Made by a program: the position numbers and the translations under genes. Of a stretch of DNA of 64,000 bases, positions 1-8,166 are shown in pieces. The DNA is taken from assembly GCF_900115705.1 (NCBI RefSeq), contig NZ_FOXL01000004.1, positions 124,001-188,000 on the forward strand. Reading direction: 5' to 3'. Under the pieces are notes generated by a model. It was not told the origin of the DNA, searched no databases, and was given only the letters and a program-made list of their open reading frames with translations. The DNA comes from Frateuria terrea. GTDB taxonomy: Bacteria > Pseudomonadota > Gammaproteobacteria > Xanthomonadales > Rhodanobacteraceae. Position 1 is the first letter of the stretch, and the number at the start of each line of letters is the position of its first letter.

Positions 1-1
1 T

Positions 2-1519
2 GGCTGGTCCGAGCTGACGGGGCAGTCACAGGACGAATACGCCAACGGGGGCTGGATCGCGGCAGTGCACCCGTACGACGTGCAGCGGACGCTGGACACC
101 TGGGGCGCCGCCGTCGCCGAAAAGCGCGCGTACCAGTTCGAACATCGCCTGCGCACGCGCGAAGGGCACTGGCGCATCTTCAGCGTCAGGGCGATTCCTG
201 CCTTCGACCGCGAGGGCGCCATCCGCGAATGGGTCGGAGTACACACCGACGTGACCGAGCAGCGGGCGACCGAACAGTCGCTGCGCGTGCTCACCGCGAC
301 GCTGGAACAGCGCGTACGCGAGGAAACCGCGGCTCGCCAGGAGGCCCTGGCCAAGCTGCACGAGGCGCAGAAGCTGGAGACCATCGGCCAGCTCACCGGC
401 GGCGTGGCGCACGACTTCAACAACCTGCTGATGCCGATCACCGGCGCGCTCGATCTGCTGCAGCGCCGCTACGCCGACGCCGACGCGCGCGCCGGCCGGT
501 TGATCGATGGCGCGCTGCAATCGGCCGAACGCGCCAAGATCCTGGTGCAGCGGTTGCTGGGTTTCGCCCGGCGTCAAAGCCTGCAAACCCAGCCCGTGGA
601 CATGGTGTCGCTGCTGGAGGGCATGCGTGACCTGATCCGCAGTTCGGTCGGCTCGACCATCGAGCTGCATACGTCCTTCGGGGCCGACCTGCCGCAGGCG
701 CTGGCCGATCCCAACCAGCTGGAACTGGCGTTGCTCAACCTGTGCGTCAACGCCCGCGATGCGATGCCCCGTGGCGGCACGCTCACCATCGGCGCCGACG
801 TGGTGGTGCCCGGGCCTGGCGAGCCGGAACTGCCCATGCGCGACTACGTGCGCATCTGTGTGATCGACACCGGCACCGGCATGGACCAGGACACCCTGGT
901 ACGCGCCGTCGAGCCCTTCTTCTCGACCAAGGAAACCGGGCGCGGCACCGGCCTGGGCCTGTCGATGGTGCACGGCCTGGCCGGCCAGCTCGGCGGGCAC
1001 TTCGCCATCGCCAGCACGCCGGGCGAGGGCACCCGCGTGGAGTTGTGGCTTCCGGTGGCTTCGGCCGCCACGCCGTCGGCCCGGCGCGCGGTGCATCCGG
1101 CTCGGCCCGATGACGGCGGCCGGCGGCTGGATGTGCTGCTGGTCGACGACGAGCAACTGGTGCGTGACGGCACGGCCGCGCTGCTGCGCGAACTCGGCCA
1201 TGAGGTGGTCGAGGCCAGCGGCGGCGCCGAAGCGCTGGAAAAGCTGCAGGGGGGCCTGCACGTCGACGTGGTGGTGACCGACTACAAAATGCCCCGCATG
1301 GATGGCGCGGAGCTGGCTCGGCGACTGCACCGCTCGCAACCGCGGTTGCCGGTGCTGCTGATCACCGGCTACAGCGGTCAGGCCGAGGAAACCCATGGAC
1401 TGTTCCGCCTGGCCAAGCCGTTCCGCCAGGCCGACATCGCCGATGCGCTGGCGGAGCTGGTGCCGGTGATGAACCCGGCCCACAAGGCCGAGACCGCCAC
1501 GCGCGAGGCGCGGATTTGA
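2..1519 (+). CDS. Hybrid sensor histidine kinase with PAS domain (5' truncated by window edge)
   Basis: The reading frame is open from the first bases of the window, so the start codon lies upstream. The protein begins inside a PAS domain (GWSELTGQSQDEY near the edge, then the PAC-like tail ending in GVHTDVTEQRA). A short coiled linker leads to a HisKA dimerisation box with the phosphoacceptor His in GGVAHDFNNLL, then a HATPase domain with DTGTGM and GRGTGLGLSMVHG ATP-lid motifs. A C-terminal receiver domain follows, with acidic DDE, phosphoacceptor Asp in VVVTDYKMP and the conserved Lys in RLAKPF. There is no DNA-binding output domain, so it probably passes phosphate to a separate partner or works as a phosphorelay hub. 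The sensed signal is unknown. The neighbouring downstream gene is another kinase on the same strand. Confidence 0.93.
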   Translation, partial: GWSELTGQSQDEYANGGWIAAVHPYDVQRTLDTWGAAVAEKRAYQFEHRLRTREGHWRIFSVRAIPAFDREGAIREWVGVHTDVTEQRATEQSLRVLTATLEQRVREETAARQEALAKLHEAQKLETIGQLTGGVAHDFNNLLMPITGALDLLQRRYADADARAGRLIDGALQSAERAKILVQRLLGFARRQSLQTQPVDMVSLLEGMRDLIRSSVGSTIELHTSFGADLPQALADPNQLELALLNLCVNARDAMPRGGTLTIGADVVVPGPGEPELPMRDYVRICVIDTGTGMDQDTLVRAVEPFFSTKETGRGTGLGLSMVHGLAGQLGGHFAIASTPGEGTRVELWLPVASAATPSARRAVHPARPDDGGRRLDVLLVDDEQLVRDGTAALLRELGHEVVEASGGAEALEKLQGGLHVDVVVTDYKMPRMDGAELARRLHRSQPRLPVLLITGYSGQAEETHGLFRLAKPFRQADIADALAELVPVMNPAHKAETATREARI

Positions 1520-1650
1520 TGCTGCCTCGACGGACTGCCGTCCGCGCCGGCTGAAACCCAGCGGGCCAAGCCCACGGTTCGTTCACGCGCCCTAGGCAGA
1601 GGTCTACGCCCGATCACATACTTTGCATCCCAAACGTGGGTGCAGGCGGC

Positions 1651-2640
1651 ATGGAAAACCTGATCGTCACGGTGCTCTCCCGCAAGCGGCCTCCTGCCGC
1701 CGTGGGATACATCGTGGCGGCGGGGCTGGTGCTGGCGGTACTGGCGTTCGAGTACACCTTCCGCCCGGCGCTGCACCGTTACCTGCCGTTCCTGCCCGTG
1801 GTGTTCCTGGCGGCCTTGTTCTTCGGCCGGCCCGCCGGCCTCTTCGCCACGCTGCTCAGCGCGGTGTTCGGCGACGACGTCATCAGCCTCCTGCGGGACA
1901 GCATCGCGCCGCGACCGACCGAATTGCTGCTGGTCGCGGTGTACGTCGCCGTCGGCTGCGCCACCGCGTGGCTGATCGAGGCGTTGCGCGGGGCGGTCTG
2001 CAAGCTGCTGGATGCGGAAGCGGAAACCGCACTGCTGCTGGACGAGCTGTCCCACCGGACCCGCAACGACCTGATGATGATTTCCTCGGTGCTCGGCATC
2101 CAGGCCATGCGCCAAAGCGATCCGATCGCCCGCGACGCGCTGGAGTCGGCGGTGGCTCGCGTGCGGGTGATCGCCCAGGCCCAGGAGCGCCTGCGCAAAT
2201 CCGGCAAGCACGGCCAGGTGGAAGTGGGCGCCTACCTGCGCGCGCTTGGCCACGGCCTGGCCGAACTGCTGCGCGACGTGCGCCCCATCGTCGTGCGCGT
2301 CAAGACGAGCCCCATGGCCGTCGACGCCCCGGTGGCCGTATCGATCGGGCTGATCGCCAACGAACTGGTGACCAACGCCTTCAAGTACGCCTTTCCGGAA
2401 GGGCAGGGCGGCACCGTGCAGATCACCCTGGAACCGGCGGACGAGGGCATGGTCCTGAGCGTGGAAGACGACGGCGTGGGCGTGCCCCCAGCGAAACAGG
2501 ACGGACTGGGTACCCGCCTGGTGCAAATGCTTGCCTCGCACCTGGGCGGAACGGTCCAGAGCATGCCCCGCGAGCGCGGGCATGGCGTTATGGTGCGGCT
2601 GCCGATCAAGCCGGTCGCGACGATCGCGCCCGATGCCTGA
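1651..2640 (+). CDS. Membrane-anchored sensor histidine kinase, HWE/HisKA_2 type
   Basis: The N-terminal ~110 residues hold four closely packed hydrophobic segments of the DUF4118/KdpD-like kind (GYIVAAGLVLAVLAF, LPFLPVVFLAALFFG, LLLVAVYVAVGCATAW). Next comes a HisKA_2-type box with His in ELSHRTRNDLMMISSVL, and a C-terminal HATPase with N-box IANELVTNAFKYAF and G1 box VEDDGVGVP. This is the architecture of small kinases that often phosphorylate single-domain receivers or PhyR-like regulators; no such partner is encoded beside it. An in-frame GTG at 1636 is an alternative start, but ATG 1651 leaves a normal kinase N-terminus. The gene is followed convergently by the CoA-transferase gene. Confidence 0.88.
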   Translation: MENLIVTVLSRKRPPAAVGYIVAAGLVLAVLAFEYTFRPALHRYLPFLPVVFLAALFFGRPAGLFATLLSAVFGDDVISLLRDSIAPRPTELLLVAVYVAVGCATAWLIEALRGAVCKLLDAEAETALLLDELSHRTRNDLMMISSVLGIQAMRQSDPIARDALESAVARVRVIAQAQERLRKSGKHGQVEVGAYLRALGHGLAELLRDVRPIVVRVKTSPMAVDAPVAVSIGLIANELVTNAFKYAFPEGQGGTVQITLEPADEGMVLSVEDDGVGVPPAKQDGLGTRLVQMLASHLGGTVQSMPRERGHGVMVRLPIKPVATIAPDA

Positions 2641-2672
2641 GGGCGGCGCAGCCGCCCTGGCGGGCGATGGCG

Positions 2673-4214
2673 CTAGGGCGAGGGCCGCATGCTGCCGGTA
2701 TCGAGGTAACGCTGGTGCCACGACAGCGCCTCGGTCAGCAGCGACGGCGATTGCTGGCCGTAGGCGTGCGCGCGGGCGCGCTCGAAATAGTCCTCCAGCG
2801 CCGGGCGGAAGTCGGGATGCGCGCAGCGCTCGATGATCTGCCGCGCGCGCTGCTTGGGCGACAGGCCGCGCAGATCGGCCAGCCCCTGCTCGGTGACGAT
2901 CACCTGCACGTCCTGCGGGATGTGGTCGACATGGCTGGCCTGCGGCACGATCGTGGAAATGCGCCCCTCCTTGGCGGTGGAGGGCGTCATGAAGATCGAG
3001 ATGTAGGCGTTGCGCGCGAAGTCGCCCGAGCCACCGATGCCGTTCTGGATGCGCGAGCCCATCACGTGGGTGGAATTGACCGCGCCGTAGATGTCCGCCT
3101 CGATCAAGCCGTTCATCGCCAGGCAGCCGAGCCGGCGGATCACCTCCGGATGGTTGCTGATCTCCTGCGGGCGCAGCACGATGCGTCCGCGGTAGCGCGC
3201 CACGTCGGCATTGAAGGCCGCCGCCGTGGGCGGGCTGAGCGAGAGGCCGGTGGCCGAGATCACTGACAGCCGGTCGGCCGCGAGCAGATCGAGCATGCCG
3301 TCCTGGATCACCTCGGTGTAGGCGCTCATGCGCTCGAAGGGACTGTCGAGCAGGCCGCCGAGGACCGCGTTGGGAATGTTTCCCACGCCCGACTGGATCG
3401 GCAACAAGGCCGCCGGCAGGCGACCGAGCTTCACCTCGTGGCGCAGGAATTCCAGCAGGTGCCCGGCGATCGCACGGGCAGCCTCGTCCGGCGCCCGAAA
3501 CGGCAGGTTGCGGTCGGGCGCATCGGTCTCCACCACCGCCACTACCTTGTCCGGATCGCAGCGCAGGAAGGGCTCGCCGATGCGGTCGCCGGGCCGCAGG
3601 ATCGGGATCGGCACGCGGTGGGGCGGCAGCGCGGTGCCGTAGTAGATGTCGTGCATGCCGTCCAGGTGCGCGCTCTGCCAGCGGTTGACCTCCACGATCA
3701 CCTGGCGCGCCTGGTCGATCCAGGTCTTGTTGTTGCCGACGGAGGAGGAGGGGATCAGCGCACCGTCGGGCGTGATCCCGCTGACCTCGATCACGGCCGT
3801 GTCCAGGGGGCCCAGAAACCCCTGCCAGGCCATCGGCGCGACCTGGCTCAGGTGCAGGTCGAAGTACTCCATCTGGCCGGCGTTGATCTGCTCGCGCACC
3901 AGCGGATCGGAGTTGTACGGCAACCGGAACTCGATGCCCGCGGCCCGCGCCAGCGCACCATCCAGCTCCGGCCCGGTCGATGCCCCGGTCCACACCCGCA
4001 CCCGGAACGGCCGCCCGGCCGCATGCTCGGCCTCGATCCGCGCCGCCAGCGCCGTCGGCACCGCCTTCGGGTAGCCCGAGCCGGTAAAGCCGCTCATGCC
4101 CACCGTGCTGCCCGGCGCGATAAAGCGTGCCGCCTCGTCCGCGCCCGTCACCTTGGCGCGCAGGCGTGCGCTCTGGATCCGCTGGCCGTCGTCCACTGAG
4201 GCGCCCTCGTGCAT
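2673..4214 (-). CDS. Acetyl-CoA hydrolase / succinate:acetate CoA-transferase family protein
   Basis: About 510 residues, the normal length of the Ach1/YgfH/AarC class-I CoA-transferase family, which moves CoA between acetyl-CoA, succinate or propionate and related acids, or hydrolyses acetyl-CoA. Family signatures seen are GSTVGMSGFTGSGYPK near the N-terminus, SSVGNNKTWID, the glycine loop GVGNIPNAVLGGL, the probable catalytic Glu in YTEVIQDGMLDLL, and NSTHVMGSRIQNGIGGSGDFARNA near the C-terminus. Substrate preference cannot be read from the sequence. The start is uncertain: TTG at 4229, ATG at 4214 and GTG at 4196 (the last with GAGGG just upstream) all fit. A 7-bp GC hairpin (4235-4255) lies directly upstream in the leader. 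Confidence 0.93.
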   Translation of the reverse strand: MHEGASVDDGQRIQSARLRAKVTGADEAARFIAPGSTVGMSGFTGSGYPKAVPTALAARIEAEHAAGRPFRVRVWTGASTGPELDGALARAAGIEFRLPYNSDPLVREQINAGQMEYFDLHLSQVAPMAWQGFLGPLDTAVIEVSGITPDGALIPSSSVGNNKTWIDQARQVIVEVNRWQSAHLDGMHDIYYGTALPPHRVPIPILRPGDRIGEPFLRCDPDKVVAVVETDAPDRNLPFRAPDEAARAIAGHLLEFLRHEVKLGRLPAALLPIQSGVGNIPNAVLGGLLDSPFERMSAYTEVIQDGMLDLLAADRLSVISATGLSLSPPTAAAFNADVARYRGRIVLRPQEISNHPEVIRRLGCLAMNGLIEADIYGAVNSTHVMGSRIQNGIGGSGDFARNAYISIFMTPSTAKEGRISTIVPQASHVDHIPQDVQVIVTEQGLADLRGLSPKQRARQIIERCAHPDFRPALEDYFERARAHAYGQQSPSLLTEALSWHQRYLDTGSMRPSP

Positions 4215-4483
4215 CGACTGAAGACGCAAGGTACGCCCCCGTGTGCAGCGGGGGCGTGGGCAGATCTCCGCAGGCCTCCCGCCGGCACAGACCGGGCCAG
4301 CGGGAACTGCTCCCCCGATTGCCCGCTACTGCCGCCGCCGGCGTCCGCGCAGCCAGCGGCGGCTGCTGCACACGGGCGGGCAGGTCGGCGCAGGCGGGGC
4401 AGGGACAGGGGACCGCCCCATCGGCAGCTGAGGCCACCACGGCCCATGCAGCGGTGGCCGCGGCAGGAACCCGGGCCGCACGA

Positions 4484-4843
4484 TCAGTGCGCCTGCTGCA
4501 TCGGACGCTGCTCGGCCTGCATGGGGCCACGGAAGCCACTGGAGACGGCCGCGGCCCGGGTGAAGGCATCCACCATCTGCGGCCCAGGAATCGCCATCAC
4601 GGTCTTGAGGTCCGTCACCCCGCCAGCCGCCGCGGCGGCAATGGTGGAGATCGCCACGCCCTCGTCCGGCCCCTCGGAAATGACCAGGAAGTCGTACTCG
4701 CCGAAGGTCATGTAGTACCCCAGCAACTTGCCCCCGGTGGCCGCGAACAGCTTCTCCACCTCTTTGGAGCGGTCCTGCGGATGGCCCACCATGCTGCGGA
4801 TGGCGTCCGGCGTATAGCGGCCCTGGGTGATGAAGGTAGGCAT
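4484..4843 (-). CDS. GYD domain-containing protein
   Basis: A 119-residue protein beginning MPTFITQGRYTPDAIRSM, with the GYD-family core YYMTFGEYDFLVISEGPDEG. Proteins with this ~100-residue ferredoxin-like domain are widespread, soluble and of unknown function; some relate to dimeric alpha/beta-barrel proteins. ATG 4843 is preferred over the longer reading frame (to 4975) because GAGGACC lies a proper distance upstream and the family N-terminus starts at MPTF. The extra C-terminal tail (FRGPMQAEQRPMQQAH) is low complexity. It is transcribed in the same direction as the CoA-transferase but about 270 bases upstream of it. Confidence 0.85.
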   Translation of the reverse strand: MPTFITQGRYTPDAIRSMVGHPQDRSKEVEKLFAATGGKLLGYYMTFGEYDFLVISEGPDEGVAISTIAAAAAGGVTDLKTVMAIPGPQMVDAFTRAAAVSSGFRGPMQAEQRPMQQAH

Positions 4844-5374
4844 GGTCGTGGTCCTCGATGCAGTGGTGAACGGATGCTCCCATTGACGGGTCAGTAGGCG
4901 TTGATACAGATCAACAACCGTCACGGTGTAACGCATCAAGTGCCAGACCGCGGTAGATCCATGCCCACCGTCCATCGGTCGCGTGTCACTGCCGAGGCGG
5001 AGAACGCAGGCACCGGCCCGCTCGCAACGACCACCAAGCCAGCCACATGTTTACCGGGAACCTCACAAGCACCGCAGCCGTGCGCGAGACTCGCATGAGC
5101 TGGAGCCGGTGGCACGAAGGCCAGCGACCACCCGGCACGTGAAAGCCCGCACTGCGGCGCTTTCTTGTCCCACCCGCTTTCATCTGCAAGAAAAATGAAA
5201 GCTCGCTTTCCATCGGCCTGTAGCTTTGAAAGACAATTGTTCGTCGCTTTCAAAGCTGCCGGCCCTGCGAGCAGTACCGAAGCGTGACCGGCGAACCCAT
5301 CAGCGGGAGAACGGAGGTTGCCGATGAACTCGTAAGCGCTATCCTGCCCGCAACTTTCGGGGGAAAGGATGACC
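4844..5374. other. Gene-free stretch with a dense set of GAAAGC/GCTTTC inverted repeats
   Basis: No convincing coding region is seen here. The right half is notable: seven GAAAGC/GCTTTC-like half sites fall in 5141-5257. Three form clear dyads: GAAAGC...GCTTTC at 5141-5164 with extra CCGCA/TGCGG pairing, GAAAGCTCGCTTTC at 5197-5210, and a perfect 11-bp arm pair AGCTTTGAAAG (5222-5232) / CTTTCAAAGCT (5247-5257). Another 8-bp pair, GCTTTCAT/ATGAAAGC, is at 5176-5202. They may be hairpins in RNA or stacked regulator sites for the lipoprotein gene that starts at 5375. Confidence 0.6.
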
Positions 5375-5983
5375 ATGCAGCGCTGGCTTATCGCCGCCGC
5401 TGTCGCCTGCGCAACTCTCACCGGTTGCACCGAGGCGCCAGAGGAAGGCACCGCAAACACCGCACGTCGGCAGAAACAGGCGGGCCACCCCGTCGATCCA
5501 CTGGCGACTTCCGGCCATCTGGCCGCCATCGATGCTGCCGCGCTCACGGGCGACCAGCGCGCCATCCAAGCCCACACGCAGGCGATGCAGAAGGACATGC
5601 TCCGGGCCATGCGTTTGCCGGACGCCTCGCGTCCCATCGACCACGAAGCCGCCCGCGCCGCTGTCCGTCCGTTACCGGGCGTGCGCTCCAGCATCTGGAT
5701 CGACCGGAACAACCTTCTCGTGATGGTGGCCGGTAGCCGCTATCGCAGCACGGGAACCATCGACCGCGTTTGCCTCGCGCTTGAACTCCTGGGAGACACC
5801 CTCGCCGTCGTCGTCAACCTGCAGGACGTATCCGCCACCACCACCGAAGGCGCCGACACTCTCTCGCGCAACTGCCAGCTTGCTGAAGGTGAGCGAGCAT
5901 TGCTGCAACCCAAGCGGCAGGCGGATGTGCTTGATCCTGGGCTGAGGCGGGTGCTTCGGGCGCAGCAGGCGGCTAGTAAGTGA
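5375..5983 (+). CDS. Predicted lipoprotein of unknown function
   Basis: About 202 residues. The N-terminus is a lipoprotein signal peptide: MQRW, a hydrophobic stretch, then lipobox LTGC with Cys about residue 18, so the mature protein should be lipid-anchored in the cell envelope. The rest has no recognised domain; a central SSIWIDRNNLLVMVAGSRYRS segment and two Cys residues (RVCLALELL and RNCQLAEG), which could pair, are the only landmarks. ATG 5375 is chosen over ATG 5369 because AAAGGA sits five bases before it and overlaps the earlier ATG. It stands alone between the inverted-repeat cluster and an IS30 fragment. Confidence 0.7.
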   Translation: MQRWLIAAAVACATLTGCTEAPEEGTANTARRQKQAGHPVDPLATSGHLAAIDAAALTGDQRAIQAHTQAMQKDMLRAMRLPDASRPIDHEAARAAVRPLPGVRSSIWIDRNNLLVMVAGSRYRSTGTIDRVCLALELLGDTLAVVVNLQDVSATTTEGADTLSRNCQLAEGERALLQPKRQADVLDPGLRRVLRAQQAASK

Positions 5984-6032
5984 ACCCGACGCCGTTCGCT
6001 ACTGACTTGGTGGTCCACTTTCGGCGGCGGTT

Positions 6033-6195
6033 TCAACCGGTCGATGCAACAGCTTGTCGATATCGCTCGATCGGTGTCTCAAAGCCCAGCGTCTTGCGTG
6101 GTCGTTCGTTGAGTTGCCTGGCTACTTCGTCCAACTTGGACTGGGGATGGCCTGACAGGTCGATGCCTTTCGGGAAGTACTGACGAAGCAAGCAG
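6033..6195 (-). pseudogene. IS30-family transposase, C-terminal remnant
   Basis: Reading leftward, the stretch encodes LLRQYFPKGIDLS, then LNERPRKTLGFETPIERY, and ends ASTG-stop. This is the characteristic C-terminus of IS30-family DDE transposases (the end of the integrase-core domain including the final catalytic Glu region and the RPRK-TL-F-TP motif). Nothing homologous continues upstream, where the hybrid kinase gene ends at 6229, so only about 50 codons survive. It marks an old insertion at the 3' end of the stressosome operon. Confidence 0.8.
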
Positions 6196-6228
6196 CGCAG
6201 AGCCGTTCGCCGGATCGGGGGCGGCGCC

Positions 6229-8166
6229 TCAGGCGTCCAGCGAGGCGCGAACCTTGCCCAGCAGTTGCTCGATCTCGAAGGGCTTGACGATCATGTCCAT
6301 GCCCGGCCCCAGGAAGACCTCGCGCGCCAGCGCATTCTCCGCGTAGCCGGTGATGAACAGGATTGGCAGCCGAGGGCGCCAGCCACGCGCCATGTCCGCC
6401 AGGCGGCGACCGTTCATGCCCGGTAGCCCGACGTCGGTCACCAGCAGGTCGATCGACGCGTCGCTGCGTAGGATGCGCTGGGCCTCGTCGACGTCTGCCG
6501 TGTGCGTGCAGCGATAGCCGGCCTCGGTCAGCAGGTCGACCAGCAGCATCCGCACGGTCGGCATGTCGTCGACCAGCAACACCCATTCGCCGCGGCCGCG
6601 CTCGGCGAGTTCGGGCAATACCTTCGCGGGTCGCGCCTCGGCCTGTTCCGCAGGCAGCAGCAGCGTGACCTCCGTGCCCTCGCCCTCGGTACTCGTGATG
6701 CGCACGTCGCCACCGGACTGGCGGGTGAAGCCATAGATCATGGACAGCCCCAGGCCGGTGCCCTTGCCGGCCTGCTTGGTGGTGAAGAACGGCTCGAACA
6801 CCCGCTCCACCACGTGTTGGGGAATGCCGCAGCCGTTGTCCCGCACGTGCAGCGCGATGTAGTCGCCGTCCACGAGCTCGCCCTGGTCTTGCATGCGCAC
6901 GCGCTCGGTACTCACGCAGATGACGCCGCCTTGCTCGAGCGCATCGCGCGCATTGATCACCAGGTTGAGCACGGCGTTCTCCAGCTGGCTGACGTCCACG
7001 CGGGCGGTCGTCGCGCCTTCGGCCAACTGGAACTGGATCGTGATGCGCTCGCCGAGCGTCCGCGCGAGCATGTCCTTGAGCGAGCGCACCTGTTCATTTA
7101 CGTCCACCGGTTGGGCATCGAGCGGCTGCTGGCGGGCAAACGCAAGCAGTCGATGGGTCAGCGAGGCGGCACGGCGCGCGGACTCCAGCGCGATGTCGGT
7201 GTAGCGCTGCACGTCGGTGCGGCCCTCCTCCACGCGGCGGTTGATCAACTCGATACCGGTGATGATGCCGGTCAGCAGATTGTTGAAGTCGTGGGCAATG
7301 CCGCCGGTGAGGCGGCCGAGCGCGTCCATCTTCTGCGCTTGACGCAACTGCGCGCCGGTGCGGGCGTGTTCCGCCATCTCCCGGGCGAGCCGCGCGTTGG
7401 CGTGGCTCAGCGCCTCCTGCTGGCGGCGCTCGCGCTCGCGCTGTTCGGTTACGTCCTCGACCAGGACCACGCCGAGGTCGGGCGCCCGCCACGGCACGAC
7501 GCGCCACGCCAGCTCGCGCACACCCAGGCTGGTCTGCATCGCCAACGTCCCCTGCGCGCGCTCTCCCTGGGCGAGACTGGCGCGCAGCGCCTGCCATTCG
7601 CCGGACTGGCGCTGCGGGCTTTCGTCGCTCCGCAGCAATGAGTCGGCCGCGTCGGGTAGCAGCATTGCGAACGCCGCATTGCTCTCGTGCACGCGCAATC
7701 GGGCATCGACGACGGCGACCGGCGCGGCCACCGCGCCGAAGATCTCGCGGAAGCGTGCCTCGCTTTCGCGCAGGGCCTGCTCTGCGTCACGCACGCGCAG
7801 CAGCGTGCGGACCGTGGCGGCCAGCACGTCCGGGTCGACCGGATGGATCAGGTAGGCATCCGCGCCGGCGTTGAGGCCGGTGATCAGGTCACCGGTGGCG
7901 ATCGATGCCGCCGACACGTGCACCACTGGCAGCAGGGCCGTCCGGGGCGTCTCGCGCAGCTGCCGGACCACGTCGAATCCGCTGATGTCGGGCAGGTTCA
8001 CGTCCAGGATGAGCGCATCGACAACCTGCTCGCGAAGCAGCGCCAGGCCCTCGGCACCCGTGCCCGCTTCCAGCACGCGGTGGCCCCGGTGCTCGAGCAC
8101 GCGCTTTATGGCGTAGCGGGTGGCGACGTTGTCGTCGACGATCAGCAGGCGGGTCTCATGCGCCAT
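6229..8166 (-). CDS. Hybrid histidine kinase with receiver domains at both ends (stressosome output arm)
   Basis: 645 residues. Order: N-terminal receiver (acidic DD near residue 11, phosphoacceptor Asp about 55 in LILDVNLPD), a PAS-like segment from about 130 to 245, HisKA with His in LTGGIAHDFNNLLTG near 300, HATPase with RDNGCGIP and GKGTGLGLSMIYG, and a second receiver (LLVDDMP, LLVTDVGLPGMNG, Lys in IVKPFE). No DNA-binding or cyclase domain is present. Its ATG overlaps the end of the upstream kinase gene by 11 bases, making it the last gene of the rsbRST operon. It is a plausible acceptor and relay for the preceding kinase. The final phosphate target is not in this window. Confidence 0.93.
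   Translation of the reverse strand: MAHETRLLIVDDNVATRYAIKRVLEHRGHRVLEAGTGAEGLALLREQVVDALILDVNLPDISGFDVVRQLRETPRTALLPVVHVSAASIATGDLITGLNAGADAYLIHPVDPDVLAATVRTLLRVRDAEQALRESEARFREIFGAVAAPVAVVDARLRVHESNAAFAMLLPDAADSLLRSDESPQRQSGEWQALRASLAQGERAQGTLAMQTSLGVRELAWRVVPWRAPDLGVVLVEDVTEQRERERRQQEALSHANARLAREMAEHARTGAQLRQAQKMDALGRLTGGIAHDFNNLLTGIITGIELINRRVEEGRTDVQRYTDIALESARRAASLTHRLLAFARQQPLDAQPVDVNEQVRSLKDMLARTLGERITIQFQLAEGATTARVDVSQLENAVLNLVINARDALEQGGVICVSTERVRMQDQGELVDGDYIALHVRDNGCGIPQHVVERVFEPFFTTKQAGKGTGLGLSMIYGFTRQSGGDVRITSTEGEGTEVTLLLPAEQAEARPAKVLPELAERGRGEWVLLVDDMPTVRMLLVDLLTEAGYRCTHTADVDEAQRILRSDASIDLLVTDVGLPGMNGRRLADMARGWRPRLPILFITGYAENALAREVFLGPGMDMIVKPFEIEQLLGKVRASLDA

Noticed and set aside
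1378-4569. Minus-strand 1063-codon frame over the kinase and CoA-transferase genes
   Set aside because: It is out of frame with the CoA-transferase (2673-4214) and antisense to the HisKA_2 kinase; composition is Arg/Pro/Gly-rich without motifs.
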